From an uncultured Lachnospira sp. (lineage in GTDB: Bacteria > Bacillota > Clostridia > Lachnospirales > Lachnospiraceae), in NCBI GenBank assembly GCA_944381165.1, contig CALWKC010000003.1, forward strand, positions 1 to 64,000: a DNA stretch of 64,000 nt, read 5' to 3'. The notes under the pieces were generated by a model. That model ran no database searches, was not told the DNA's origin, and worked only from the letters and a program-made list of their open reading frames with translations. The position numbers and the translations under genes were made by a program. Below, piece after piece: positions 18,172-28,094 of the stretch. Numbering within the stretch: position 1 is the first letter of the stretch; every line of letters begins with the position of its first letter.

Positions 18172-19712
18172 AAACTGAGATGTGGGTCATAACACATAAA
18201 AATTATCCCGGGGTAAAGGATGATATATACAAAACACTTCATGTAGGAAGGGCGCTTTCCGGTGATTTGGGGTATCAGGGGGATAATACGGGCGATAATA
18301 TTTCATCTAAAAATAAAAGCTATTGCGAGCTTACGGGGCTTTACTGGCTCTGGAAAAACCATGAGTGTGATATTATCGGGATATGCCATTACAGGCGTTT
18401 TTTCGTCAATAACGGGAGAATGCTCACAAAAGAATATATAGAAAAAACTCTTGAGAACTACGATATAATAATTCCGGCAAACGGCGCCGTGAATTGTGAT
18501 ACTGTAAAAGAGCATTATGCTGACAGACATGTAGGCGCTGATTTAGAGGTCTGCCGTCAGGTTATTCTTGAAAAATATCCCGATTACTCGGAGGCATTTG
18601 AATATATGCAGAATTCAAAGCTTATGAATTTCTGCAATATGCTGGTTGCCAAAAAAGAGGTTTACGATGCGTACTGCAGCTGGCTGTTTGACATATTGTT
18701 TGAGGCAGAGAAGCGCATCGACATTTCGGACAGAGATGATTATCAGAAAAGAGTATTTGGATTTCTGTCTGAGAGGCTGATTAAAGTGTGGCTGCTGAAA
18801 AATAAGTACTGTGTCAAGGAACAGGAAGTCGAGATGATGGATTCTGACGAGATAGACAAGCATATTAAACTAAAAGAACTTGTGCGAGATTTATTATTAA
18901 AAATAACCAGAAATATTTTACAAAAATACAGAGACGGAAGGCAGCAGATTTTACCGCCGATTAAACAGAATGTATGCTCTGACGGCAGGACGCCTGTGTG
19001 GATATGCAGCTGGAACGGCGAGGATAACGAGCCGGAAACTGTCAGAAGATGTATAGAAAGCGTGAGAAATAATATTGATACTCAAAAATGCGAGCTTCAT
19101 ATTATTACTCTTGGCAACTGTCAGGAATATGCAGCATTTTCACCTGAGATTATCGATAAATTTAATGCCGGTAAAATCAATTTGGACACACTGTCGGAGA
19201 GGCTTCGCATGGAACTTTTATACAGGTACGGAGGAGTGTGGATTGACGCTTCATATTTTGTATATGATGACAGGATCAATGATGTTATCGACAAAGAGGG
19301 CTTTTATTGTTTAAAAAACAGCGCTTTCGGATGTGATGATGATATTGTAAAATTGCTGCAGGCAGGTGATTTTATAAAGGGAGACGCGGGATTCCCCCTG
19401 TTCGGCTTTGTCATGGAGGCGTTTGACGAGTATTACAGATATAAAGATGAGCTTGTTAAATATTCTATAATTGATTTTTTTATTGATATTGCATATGAAA
19501 AGCTTGAGACTGTAAGAAATGCCGTTGACAGCGTAGAAGTCAATAACTCGGATGTGAATTTCTTCAGACATAACGCGTGCAGATTATTTGATGGGAATGT
19601 GTGGAGCAAAATTGTGAAGGATACATGGATGTTTAAATTAGATAAAAATCAACAGTACAGAGAGAAAAATATTGTTGGCAGAGATACGTATTATGGAAAA
19701 ATTTTAAAATGA
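18168..19712 (+). CDS. DUF4422 domain fused to capsule-type glycosyltransferase
   Basis: The 514-aa protein joins two enzyme halves. Residues 1 to about 240 match DUF4422 (EMWVITHKNYPG, SKNKSYCELTGLYWLWKN, GICHYRRFF), a putative glycosyltransferase domain found in capsule clusters. Residues about 270-500 match the capsular polysaccharide/OCH1-like family (TPVWICSWNGEDNEPETVRR, ERLRMELLYRYGGVWIDASYF), where the YGGVWID block is the donor and metal site. GTG 18168 is coupled to the previous stop. The fusion suggests that two successive sugars are added by one chain (inference). Confidence 0.8.
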   Translation: MKTEMWVITHKNYPGVKDDIYKTLHVGRALSGDLGYQGDNTGDNISSKNKSYCELTGLYWLWKNHECDIIGICHYRRFFVNNGRMLTKEYIEKTLENYDIIIPANGAVNCDTVKEHYADRHVGADLEVCRQVILEKYPDYSEAFEYMQNSKLMNFCNMLVAKKEVYDAYCSWLFDILFEAEKRIDISDRDDYQKRVFGFLSERLIKVWLLKNKYCVKEQEVEMMDSDEIDKHIKLKELVRDLLLKITRNILQKYRDGRQQILPPIKQNVCSDGRTPVWICSWNGEDNEPETVRRCIESVRNNIDTQKCELHIITLGNCQEYAAFSPEIIDKFNAGKINLDTLSERLRMELLYRYGGVWIDASYFVYDDRINDVIDKEGFYCLKNSAFGCDDDIVKLLQAGDFIKGDAGFPLFGFVMEAFDEYYRYKDELVKYSIIDFFIDIAYEKLETVRNAVDSVEVNNSDVNFFRHNACRLFDGNVWSKIVKDTWMFKLDKNQQYREKNIVGRDTYYGKILK

Positions 19713-19725
19713 ATTGGGGGATAAG

Positions 19726-20715
19726 ATGATTTACATAATAACACCAGCTGATTATACGTCGGGAGGACCGGAACTTCTGCATCAACTGGCTTTTGTGCTG
19801 GGGCTTATGGGTGTGCCTGCGAAGACGATTTATTACTCTAGGGAGAATGGAGAATTTGTAAGAGCTGAAACGCCGGAACAATACAACAAATATAATGTTA
19901 GTGTCGAAGAGAATTTAGATGTTATTAATTCAGAGAAAAATGTTGCAGTGATACCGGAAACAGCATTGTTTACACTTGACAGACTGTCAAAGTGCAAAAA
20001 AATTATATGGTGGTTAAGCGTTGATGGATATGTGAGGTCTATGATTTATTTAAAAGGCATCACGGATTATAATACTGGTTATACTAAAGAATTTGATTAT
20101 TATGGCATATCTGAAAGAAAAGATATTTTTCATTTGGTACAGTCAGAGTATGCAAGCGATTTTGTTATTAATAAAATGGAAATATCGCGGCAGCGCGTTG
20201 AATATCTTTCTGACTACATTAATGATTTGTATCTTGAGCAGTTGGATTTATCAAATATAAAAAGAGAAAACATTGTGTTGTTTAATCCTTAAAAAGGTTA
20301 TGATGAGCTAAAGCCTTTGATTGAAAAAAGCAGAAATGAAATCATGTGGCTTCCAATTTATAATATGACGCCAAATAAAGTGCGCGCATATATGAGTATT
20401 GCAAAAGTCTATGTTGATTTCGGACATCATCCGGGAAAAGACAGAATTCCAAGGGAGGCTGCTATAAGTGGTTGCTGTGTTATTACAAATAAAAAAGGCG
20501 CGGCTGCTTATTATAAAGATGTGCCGATACCTGAGAGATATAAGTTTGAGAATGTATCGGAGAGTACTGACGAAATAATAGCACTTATCAGATGTATTTT
20601 TGATAATTACGATTTATATTTTAAAGATTTTGAAGAGTATAGAAATATGATTATGTCAGAAAAAGAACGATTTGTAGAAGATGCATTGAGGATATTTAAG
20701 GATAAAAAATGGTAA
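19726..20715 (+). pseudogene. Putative glycosyltransferase-island protein broken by one stop codon
   Basis: ATG 19726 follows GGGGGA and gives IYIITPADYTSGGPELLHQL. The frame reads to TAA at 20290-20292 (LFNP-stop) and continues in the same frame as KGYDELKPLIEKSRNEI to TAA at 20713. AAA to TAA would restore FNPKKGYDEL, so one point mutation is enough. The intact protein would be about 329 aa. The second half has HHPGKDRIPREAAISGCCVITNKKGAA, which looks like the donor side of a GT-B glycosyltransferase. A pair of split proteins is possible but the clean continuation argues for a pseudogene. Confidence 0.65.
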
Positions 20716-20739
20716 GGTTTGAATTTACGGAGATAAGCT

Positions 20740-22827
20740 TTGAAAAATATGGATTTTAAACTGAGCGTAATATTAATAAGATGTGACGAGATGTCTGATT
20801 TTACAGCGTGTATTGAGAGTGTTCTTGCACAGAAAGACGACAGGGTTGAGTATATTGCTGCCGATGCTGTCGATGGACAGCTGCGTGCATTTGTACCGGA
20901 AGAAATTGCTTTTTTTGATATAAGCCAAAAAATATACGAAAATATGGCTCAGGTTAAAAATGAAGCGGTTAAGATGGCCTCATGCAAGCATGTGCTTATT
21001 CTGACTACGGACCGGATTTTGGAGGACGGGATTTTGGACAGGTGTCTTGCGGGCTTAAGCGGAGAAATATGTTATTCCGGCAGCGGGACATATGGTGATG
21101 GCGGCGAAGCGTGCAATTCCGGCGAATACGCGGATGGACAGTTTAAAAAATATTTTCTTGAAGGAGTACAATCTGCTTCATATGTAGTTGTCAATCGTGA
21201 GAGCTTTGGCGTTATCGGGGGATGGAATGAAAAGCTGCCTTGCGCTGAGGATTATGAATTGTTGCTCAGGGCGTGTGACTTTAACTGTATTGAGGGTTTT
21301 TGTGCTGTTGCGTCAGAACTGCCGCCGCTTATTTTTAAGGAAAATTATTTTACATATGCGTATATGCTTGGAAAATATGTCCGTAAGCTTAAAAGTATGA
21401 ATATATTTGACGGAGTTTTTTCAAAATGGTATGTTGAAGCCAGGCAGTATGGGATAGCGGATTATTATGAAGACTGTGTGAAGAAAATGATTGGCAGGCA
21501 ACCTGTTTTTGATTCGGTTGATGCGGATACAAGACCTATACTTATTTTTACATATAAAAATGAATGCAGCGGCACACTGTATTCATTTGCATTGGGGCTT
21601 GGAAGCGCGCTTAGAAAAAACGGTCTGAATGTGCAAATAATAGCTCTTGACGGGGACTCTGTTTGCGGGCTTAAGTCCGCAATATTAAGAGAATATAGAG
21701 CTGTCATAGGCTTTCAGACGTCATTTTTTACGGAGCAGCTTGAAAACGGCGGACTTGCGGGAAATATTTTTAAGTGTCCTAAGTTTAATTATATATTTGA
21801 CCATCCGCTGTATGTGAGCTACTTTCTAATGCTGCCTGTAAATGATTTTTATGTGCTTCAGCAGGACGAAACTTATGCGGCTTATATAAGAAAATATTAT
21901 CCGCAGGTCAGGAATGTCTGGCACTTCCCGCCGGCGGGAATAATAGGCAGACGCATGCGGGAGGCGCTTGCTGCAGGCTGTCACGCCGGTGTGGAGAGTG
22001 CCGCCGGGGAGGCTTCGGGTGATATGAATTTGGATTTTAATGCAGTGTTTAGAAGCCTTAAAAAGACTATGGATATTTCGTTTGTGGCTACGTATAATGA
22101 TTACCGCGAGCGTATGGCGTTTATAAGGACGCTCCCCGCAGATATAAGACGCCTGTCATGGCAGATGATTAACCAGCTTAAAAATAATCCTAAGCAGAGC
22201 GCTGAGGAGGCTCTTAGCTGTGTGCTTGAAAAAAATTGTCGTGATGTCACGCCGCGCGAGTTCGTAGTTCTTTTGCATAAATCATGCGAGGCGGTAAGGG
22301 CAGTATCATTTTATTACAGGGAAAAGATAGTTAAGGTGCTGCTTGACGCCGGGCTTAAGATTGATGTATTTGGAGATGCGTGGAGACGCTCTCCGTATGC
22401 AGACAATCTAAATCTTCGTATTCACGGAGATGTGAGCTTTGAAGAGGGACTTGATGTGATGGCTGAAAGTCGTATTTCTTTAAATGTGATGACATGGCAC
22501 AAGGGCGGAATGACTGAGAGAGTTGCCAATTCTATGCTCAACGGATCTGTCTGCGTTACAGATGAGACAACTTACATTAACAGAAATTTTACGGACGGAG
22601 AAAATATTATTACGTTTGAGCTCGACAATATTGAAGCTCTCCCGAAAAGGCTTAAAGCTCTTCTGAGCCCTGAAAACAGAGAAGGCCTTAACAAAATTGC
22701 TGTAAAAGCGTTTGAAAAGGCGGAAAAAGAGCATACATGGAATGTGAGAGCCAGACAGTTTCTGGATATCTTAGATGAGATAGAAAATAATGAGGTAGAA
22801 AACGAAAATGTACCGGCAGCTAAATAG
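20740..22827 (+). CDS. Two-domain glycosyltransferase: GT2-like plus CgeB-like
   Basis: TTG 20740 lies eight bases after CGGAGA; ATG at residue 4 is an alternative. Residues 1 to about 220 are a GT2-like domain (SVILIRCDEMSDFTACIESV, GGWNEKLPCAEDYELLLRA) with weak catalytic motifs. Residues about 260-690 are CgeB-like: FNYIFDHPLYVSYFL, DVFGDAWRRSPYADNL, SRISLNVMTWHKGGMTERV and NGSVCVTDETTYINRNF. CgeB proteins belong to the GT-B superfamily and were first described in spore-coat maturation. The end overlaps the TraX-like gene by 20 bases. Confidence 0.7.
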   Translation: MKNMDFKLSVILIRCDEMSDFTACIESVLAQKDDRVEYIAADAVDGQLRAFVPEEIAFFDISQKIYENMAQVKNEAVKMASCKHVLILTTDRILEDGILDRCLAGLSGEICYSGSGTYGDGGEACNSGEYADGQFKKYFLEGVQSASYVVVNRESFGVIGGWNEKLPCAEDYELLLRACDFNCIEGFCAVASELPPLIFKENYFTYAYMLGKYVRKLKSMNIFDGVFSKWYVEARQYGIADYYEDCVKKMIGRQPVFDSVDADTRPILIFTYKNECSGTLYSFALGLGSALRKNGLNVQIIALDGDSVCGLKSAILREYRAVIGFQTSFFTEQLENGGLAGNIFKCPKFNYIFDHPLYVSYFLMLPVNDFYVLQQDETYAAYIRKYYPQVRNVWHFPPAGIIGRRMREALAAGCHAGVESAAGEASGDMNLDFNAVFRSLKKTMDISFVATYNDYRERMAFIRTLPADIRRLSWQMINQLKNNPKQSAEEALSCVLEKNCRDVTPREFVVLLHKSCEAVRAVSFYYREKIVKVLLDAGLKIDVFGDAWRRSPYADNLNLRIHGDVSFEEGLDVMAESRISLNVMTWHKGGMTERVANSMLNGSVCVTDETTYINRNFTDGENIITFELDNIEALPKRLKALLSPENREGLNKIAVKAFEKAEKEHTWNVRARQFLDILDEIENNEVENENVPAAK

Positions 22828-23647
22828 GCGTTTTTCCCTGAGCGGAAGTGCAATAAAAATTATAGCGTTATGCGCTATGTTTACAGACCATTTCGCGGCT
22901 GTATTCTTATCAAGGCTTATTGACAGCGGCATGGCGGAGTCCGTAAATTCACTGCTGACCCGGCTTTACATTTATATGAGGGCAATAGGAAGGATTGCGT
23001 TTCCTCTTTTTGTGTTCCTTTTGGTTGAGGGAGTGCTTCACACGCGCAGCAAACAGAAATATTTAGGGCGTATGCTTTTGTTTGCCGTAATTTCGGAGAT
23101 ACCGTTTGATTTGGCGTTCAATATTAACAGGTATAATGTGCGTAGAGGCAGAATACTTGAGTTTTCATATCAGAATGTATTTTTTACGCTCTCCATAGGA
23201 CTGCTGGTGGTTATAATTATTGAGTTTTTGTGGAAAAAGCGGATATTTTTATTTGCCGCTGTGGAAAAAGAGGGTAAAACCGCGTCCGAAAAAAAAGCTT
23301 TTGCAGCTGCCGCAGAAAACGCCGTAAAATTTTGTCTGAGCGTCTTTGTTGCGGCGGCAGGCATTGTATTATCGATGTTTATGAGAACGGATTATTCGGG
23401 AATAGGCGTTTTGGCGGTTGTGGTTATGTATGCGATGAGGAAAAGACGGTGCGCGGGACTTGCGGCAGTATCGCTCGTGCTGTCTGTGTACACACTGTTT
23501 GAACTGCCGGCGTTTCTTTCGGTTATTCCGGTATATTTTTACGACGGCAGCAGAGGCGCGGGCGCAAAATGGCTGTTTTATATATTTTATCCGGCGCATC
23601 TGCTGGTTTTGTGGGGGATATGCATGATGCTGGGGATTGTCAGTTAA
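22808..23647 (+). CDS. TraX-family membrane protein (putative acyltransferase)
   Basis: The 279-aa protein shows the TraX pattern: SGSAIKIIALCAMFTDHFAA, GRIAFPLFVFLLVEGVLHT, then LFAVISEIPFDLAFN. Several hydrophobic segments follow, about seven or eight in all. TraX acetylates F pilin; chromosomal relatives in Firmicutes are assumed to acylate surface molecules at the membrane. Position at the end of a glycan island fits acetylation of the glycan (inference). Its 3' end meets the convergent CgeB-like gene with an eight-base overlap. Confidence 0.75.
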   Translation: MYRQLNRRFSLSGSAIKIIALCAMFTDHFAAVFLSRLIDSGMAESVNSLLTRLYIYMRAIGRIAFPLFVFLLVEGVLHTRSKQKYLGRMLLFAVISEIPFDLAFNINRYNVRRGRILEFSYQNVFFTLSIGLLVVIIIEFLWKKRIFLFAAVEKEGKTASEKKAFAAAAENAVKFCLSVFVAAAGIVLSMFMRTDYSGIGVLAVVVMYAMRKRRCAGLAAVSLVLSVYTLFELPAFLSVIPVYFYDGSRGAGAKWLFYIFYPAHLLVLWGICMMLGIVS

Positions 23648-24821
23648 ACACTGTTTCAAACATCTGCTTAAGACGGATTTCGTAGGTGTGGCTCTCCTGT
23701 ATGCGCCCCAGCCCGTTGGCTGCAATCTGGCAGCGCTCCTTTTCATGGCTTAAATAGTAGGCGCACTTGTCGAGCAGGTCGTCTTTGGACTCAAATAAGA
23801 CGAGCTCCTCGCCGGGCACGAAGAAGTCATAGAAATCTGCCTGATAGTTGGATAAAAGAAAGCCGCCGCAGCCCATTATATCCATAGCGCGCAGCGGTAT
23901 ACCCGAGCGGATTGAGCGCAGAGTGATATTCAGGTTGATTTTGCTCTGTGAAAATATATACGGCATATGGTTATAGTAGTCGATTGGACCGCAGTTTTTT
24001 ACCTTTGGAAGCTCAGGCGTGGGGTTTTGGGTGTAAAGGTGCGTGCTGAAACGCTCTGAAACTGCATTAAGCAGGTCTTTTCGCTCAAGCTCTGCAAGTT
24101 TTCTTGCAATAAAGTAATATGCATACAGATAAGAGACGGTTTCGACACCGTCTTTGTTAGGCTCCAGCGGAACGCTTTTTTTAAGCTCGTCAATTATGTT
24201 CGGGGTCAGAAGTTCTTCTATAAAGTAATAGCCGTACACCTTTAGCTGCGCCTGCATAATCGCATCGAGATAGCCGGAGACGTACGGAGGCAGATTCTTA
24301 AAGCGGTCGAAGAGATTGTGCTTTTCGTTATACATGGAGCCTACAAATGCGACTTCAGCCGAAAAATCCGGTGCGTGCGCTTCAGCCGCGCCGTTTGTTT
24401 CATTGACAGAGAGCTGTCTTTTTATTCTCGAGGTGTTGACGGCGAGCGGTGCGTAGTACACTGTGCTGATGCCCTGATTTTTCAGCTCAAGATACAGTGT
24501 CTTGTCAAAAATAAATATATAGTTGCAGGGATTGATAACCGTATATGAATACAGGGAGACAAGCGGGCTGTCGTAAATAAACGCAATGTAAGGCAGATTG
24601 TGTCTGCGGCAGCAGTTTGACACCACAGGACTGTAATTGAAGGTAAATACGCAGTCGTACCGTTCTGTCAGCGCGTCCTCAAAAAGGCTGTCAAATTCCG
24701 TGCTCTTCCGCTCTCTTACAAGCTGAGTGCTTATAAGGCGGTGGGAAACACTAAGCTTGTCCAAAGCTTCGCACACATCTTCAATCCCGAAATTTTTCCA
24801 TTCAAAAATTAAAACTTTCAC
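23640..24821 (-). CDS. CgeB-like glycosyltransferase (paralogue 1)
   Basis: The 393-aa protein has the two-part CgeB architecture. The N-terminal half (FEWKNFGIEDVCEALDKL, FNYSPVVSNCCRRHNLPYIA, YDSPLVSLYSYTV) resembles DUF3880. The C-terminal half has SKINLNITLRSIRSGIPLRA, MDIMGCGGFLLSNYQ and the AANGLGRIQESHTYEIRL tail of the GT1-like domain. It is one of three stand-alone copies here. Only one residue block, the SGIPLR(A/V) loop, is nearly identical in all. It is convergent with the TraX gene. Likely a protein or glycan glycosyltransferase; donor unknown. Confidence 0.8.
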   Translation of the reverse strand: MKVLIFEWKNFGIEDVCEALDKLSVSHRLISTQLVRERKSTEFDSLFEDALTERYDCVFTFNYSPVVSNCCRRHNLPYIAFIYDSPLVSLYSYTVINPCNYIFIFDKTLYLELKNQGISTVYYAPLAVNTSRIKRQLSVNETNGAAEAHAPDFSAEVAFVGSMYNEKHNLFDRFKNLPPYVSGYLDAIMQAQLKVYGYYFIEELLTPNIIDELKKSVPLEPNKDGVETVSYLYAYYFIARKLAELERKDLLNAVSERFSTHLYTQNPTPELPKVKNCGPIDYYNHMPYIFSQSKINLNITLRSIRSGIPLRAMDIMGCGGFLLSNYQADFYDFFVPGEELVLFESKDDLLDKCAYYLSHEKERCQIAANGLGRIQESHTYEIRLKQMFETVFN

Positions 24822-24924
24822 TTTTTCCCCTTTTCTGCCTTTTTTCTAAATCAAAATAATGATATAGTTAATATATAATTAAAATGCAGATTATTAATTG
24901 CATATATTCTGTGAAGCACCGGCT

Positions 24925-26100
24925 TTATTCCGGGAAAGCCAAATCAAGCATCTGCATCAGCCTGCGGTCATATGTGTGAAGCCGTTTTACTGTTTCATTG
25001 CCGTGCCGTGCAATCATGGCGCGCTCATCCTCATGCGAGAGATAGTAAGCGCACAGCTCTTTTAGATTTTCAAGACTGTCGTAGACTACGAGGTCTTTTC
25101 CGATTTCAAAGAAGTCCGGTATTTCGGCTTGATAGTTGGTAATCAGAAAACCGCCTGCGGCAAGCACGTCAAATATGCGAAGGGAAAGTCCCGAGCGTAT
25201 TGATTTGGCTGTAATGTTTAAGTTGATTTTGCTTCGGTTAAAAATCAGAGGCATTTCTTCAAGTGAGTTTGCTAAGCCGCGGTTATGTATGTTCGGCATT
25301 GAAGAGGTGTCGCTGCCTGTATAAATATCGACGTTAAATTCGTCAGACAGCATTTTAAGGGCGCGAAGCCTCTCCTGCTCGGCAACCTTAACACTTATAT
25401 AATGCTGTGCGACAAGAGCACGGGGATTTTCCCGGTATCCCGGAGGGAAACGGTATGAGCCGACCGTGGATTCAAGAAATCGCTTTGCAAAGTCTTCAGT
25501 GATTAATTCTTCGATGAAATTATAGCCGTATACCTTGAGCTGCGCCTCAATTATGCCGTCGGCGAAGCCCCTGTCATAATCGTTTAAGCGGCTTTGGTTG
25601 AAAGGACATTTTTCGGCGTAGGTAGAGCCTATAAAGGATATATCGCTTGAAAATTCCAAAAGCTTTGACTGGGGAGCCGAGTTTATTACTTTTTCGATAC
25701 GCTCAGTGTTTGCCGCCAGCGGCATATGAAAAATATGCCCCGGATTCTGAGGCGAAAATTCTTCAAACAGAGCCCGGTCAAATAAAAAAATGCGGTTACA
25801 GTCGTTTGCGAGCGCATTTGAATATAGCTCAAGCACAGGGCTGTCCACGATAAGACAGAGATATTTAAGCTTGATAATCCGGCATAAATCAGAAAGCCAC
25901 GGGAAGAAATTGACGGTAAACACAAATGAAAAGCCGCCGTCAACAAGCTTTTGCGACACGGCGTTTACACACTGTGACGGTGTAAGGGATTTATTGTATA
26001 TCTCGATAGTCTCTTCTTCTACGGTGAAGCCTATTCGCCTGAATGTATCTATTATATCGGGCTCGCATATACTTCCGTAACGGTAAAAAAATATTTTCAT
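24925..26100 (-). CDS. CgeB-like glycosyltransferase (paralogue 2)
   Basis: The 391-aa product parallels its downstream neighbour: FFPWLSDLCRIIKLKYLCLI and VDSPVLELYSNAL in the first half, then NRSKINLNITAKSIRSGLSL, FDVLAAGGFLITNYQAEIPD and a KRLHTYDRRLMQMLDLAF tail. It carries a family-typical EAQLKVYGYNFIEEL segment that paralogue 1 shares as AQLKVYGYYFIEEL. The start ATG at 26100 has a candidate promoter behind it. It lies divergent from the mgtC-like gene. Confidence 0.8.
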   Translation of the reverse strand: MKIFFYRYGSICEPDIIDTFRRIGFTVEEETIEIYNKSLTPSQCVNAVSQKLVDGGFSFVFTVNFFPWLSDLCRIIKLKYLCLIVDSPVLELYSNALANDCNRIFLFDRALFEEFSPQNPGHIFHMPLAANTERIEKVINSAPQSKLLEFSSDISFIGSTYAEKCPFNQSRLNDYDRGFADGIIEAQLKVYGYNFIEELITEDFAKRFLESTVGSYRFPPGYRENPRALVAQHYISVKVAEQERLRALKMLSDEFNVDIYTGSDTSSMPNIHNRGLANSLEEMPLIFNRSKINLNITAKSIRSGLSLRIFDVLAAGGFLITNYQAEIPDFFEIGKDLVVYDSLENLKELCAYYLSHEDERAMIARHGNETVKRLHTYDRRLMQMLDLAFPE

Positions 26101-26137
26101 GGTATTTTAACATCTCCGATTGATTTAAATTATTAAC

Positions 26138-26166
26138 ATTTTATCAGAACAAAAAAGAAGTGGCAA
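26138..26166 (-). promoter_or_regulatory. Candidate promoter for the CgeB-like pair
   Basis: On the minus strand TTGCCA (26166-26161), 17 bases and TAAAAT (26143-26138) stand about 38 bases before the ATG of paralogue 2. It probably serves both minus-strand genes. Confidence 0.5.
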
Positions 26167-26218
26167 CCTTGGCAAAGTGACTTTAGCGGTTAAAGAGAGC
26201 GCGGAAAAGAGGAAATTT

Positions 26219-26902
26219 ATGATAATGGAGGAACTTAAAATTTTAAATGAATTTAATGCCTTTTCGGTAATTGTAAGGCTTCTGCTGGCTATTGTTCTGG
26301 GGGCTCTTCTGGGTATTGAGAGAGAGCGGAAGCAAAGGCCTGCCGGAATAAGAACATATACGCTTGTGTGCCTCGGAGCGGCGCTTGCGGCGGTTACTAA
26401 TGTGTATATCTGTACATTGTATCCGGGAACGGACCCGTCAAGAATACCGGCGCAGATTGTGAGCGGAATAGGTTTTCTTGGCGCGGGAACTATACTTGTC
26501 ACCAAAGTGCATCAGGTCAAAGGGCTTACGACGGCGGCAGGGCTCTGGTGCTGCGCTGCTGTGGGGATAGCTGTAGGAGCGGGGTTTTACTATGGGGCAA
26601 TTATCGCCGGAGTTATGGTTGTCATTAGCCTTCGCGTGTTCTCTTATGTTGACAGGAACTTTATAAAATATAATAAATATATGAATTTTTATACGGAGTA
26701 TAATTCAAAGCGTTTTATAAGGGAGCTTATTTCTTTTGCCAAAAAGAGCGGGTATCAGGTACTGGATCTGGAGATTACGAGGGATAGTGACAATACGTAT
26801 TTTGCTACATTTCAGCTGAAGATTACCAATCCGGAGCTTCGCACACTGGTGCTGGCGTCGGTGCAGGGGCTTCCTGACTGCACTCTGGCGGAGGAGGTAT
26901 AA
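26219..26902 (+). CDS. MgtC/SapB-family membrane protein
   Basis: ATG 26219 is preferred over GTG 26177, since GAGG lies six bases before it. The 227-aa protein has the MgtC core: RLLLAIVLGALLGIERERKQ, PAGIRTYTLVCLGAAL, IVSGIGFLGAGTIL and VKGLTTAAGLWCCAAVGIAV, about four membrane segments. A soluble C-terminal part of about 80 residues follows. MgtC proteins affect magnesium adaptation and, in pathogens, intracellular survival by acting on ATP synthase or phosphate uptake. It is followed with one spare base by a CgeB-like gene, so the two are co-transcribed. Confidence 0.85.
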   Translation: MIMEELKILNEFNAFSVIVRLLLAIVLGALLGIERERKQRPAGIRTYTLVCLGAALAAVTNVYICTLYPGTDPSRIPAQIVSGIGFLGAGTILVTKVHQVKGLTTAAGLWCCAAVGIAVGAGFYYGAIIAGVMVVISLRVFSYVDRNFIKYNKYMNFYTEYNSKRFIRELISFAKKSGYQVLDLEITRDSDNTYFATFQLKITNPELRTLVLASVQGLPDCTLAEEV

Positions 26903-26903
26903 A

Positions 26904-28076
26904 ATGATTTCCAGAATACTGTTTTTTCAGTGGAACGCATTTATGCAGAAGGGTATTGAGCGCGCGCTTGAGCGGCTGAATATCGAGTATGATGTGTTTT
27001 ATTATATATTTAAAAACTGGGATAACGATGAGGAATTTAAGATAAAGTTCAGAAATAAACTTGTACAGAGCAGCTATGAGGCAGTGTTTTCGGTTAATTT
27101 TGCGCCGGTTATTTCCGAGGTGTGCGAGGAGCTGGGACTCCCATATATTTCGTGGGTTTATGACGCGCCTCTTCATATAAGGAATACAGACGCTCTTAAA
27201 AATTCCTGCAATACTGTTTTTTTCTTTGACAGAATTCAGACAGAGCGTTACAGGAAAGACGGCGTGCATGCTTATCATATGCCGCTTGCGGCGGATGTGG
27301 AATCATTTTGCCCCGAGGGCGTTTTCGTCCGGCGAAAGCCGGCGGAGTACAGCTGTGATGTATCGCTGGTCGGAAAGCTCTACCGCTCGGATTACGCATA
27401 TCTGTGCACTCCTCTTGACGAGTACTCGAGAGGCTACCTTGAGGGAGTTGTAGAGGCGCAGAAATGTGTTTACGGCGGCTGTTTTATTGATGAGTGCCTT
27501 GATGATAAATTTCTTGACCGTCTGAATTCACAGTATCTTGAAGCGTCAAAAGGAAAGTTCAGCGTATCACGCGAGGAGATGCGATATGCTGTCGGAACAG
27601 AAATCACAGGGCGTGAAAGATACATGGCTCTTGCGCTTCTGCAAAACAGGTGCAGTGTGAGGCTGTATTCTTCGGACTTGGATGAAAGGTTAGAAAACAT
27701 TACACAGCCGGGATATGTTGATTACTATACGCAGATGCCGAAGGTGTTCAGGACAAGCAGAGTTAATCTTAATATTTCGCTGAAGCTGATTGAGTCCGGA
27801 ATTCCGCTTCGGGTGTTTGACGTGCTCGCAAGCGGAGGTTTTCTGATAACTAACTATCAGCCCGAGATAGCGGAGGTGTTTGAGCCGGGAAATGATTTGG
27901 TTGTATATGAAAATATGACGGATTTGGTTACAAAGGTTATGTGGTATCTGAAGCACGATGAAGAGAGGGAGCGCATAGCCAAAAACGGCTTTGACAAGGT
28001 GAAAAGGCTGTGCACGTTTGAAAAGCGGCTGGAGCAGATATTTGCAAAATCACCGGCTGATGCTATAATAGTGTAG
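26904..28076 (+). CDS. CgeB-like glycosyltransferase (paralogue 3)
   Basis: ATG 26904 follows GGAGG, which lies in the end of the mgtC-like gene. The 390-aa chain shows FQWNAFMQKGIERALERL, VNFAPVISEVCEELGLPYIS and VYDAPLHIRNTDALKN in the N-terminal half. The C-terminal half has SRVNLNISLKLIESGIPLRV, FDVLASGGFLITNYQPEIAE and VKRLCTFEKRLEQIF. It is closer in its C-terminal half to paralogue 2 than to paralogue 1. It is presumably a transferase of the same modification pathway, on the opposite strand. Confidence 0.8.
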   Translation: MISRILFFQWNAFMQKGIERALERLNIEYDVFYYIFKNWDNDEEFKIKFRNKLVQSSYEAVFSVNFAPVISEVCEELGLPYISWVYDAPLHIRNTDALKNSCNTVFFFDRIQTERYRKDGVHAYHMPLAADVESFCPEGVFVRRKPAEYSCDVSLVGKLYRSDYAYLCTPLDEYSRGYLEGVVEAQKCVYGGCFIDECLDDKFLDRLNSQYLEASKGKFSVSREEMRYAVGTEITGRERYMALALLQNRCSVRLYSSDLDERLENITQPGYVDYYTQMPKVFRTSRVNLNISLKLIESGIPLRVFDVLASGGFLITNYQPEIAEVFEPGNDLVVYENMTDLVTKVMWYLKHDEERERIAKNGFDKVKRLCTFEKRLEQIFAKSPADAIIV

Positions 28077-28094
28077 CAGGCGGGAGAAAGGGGC

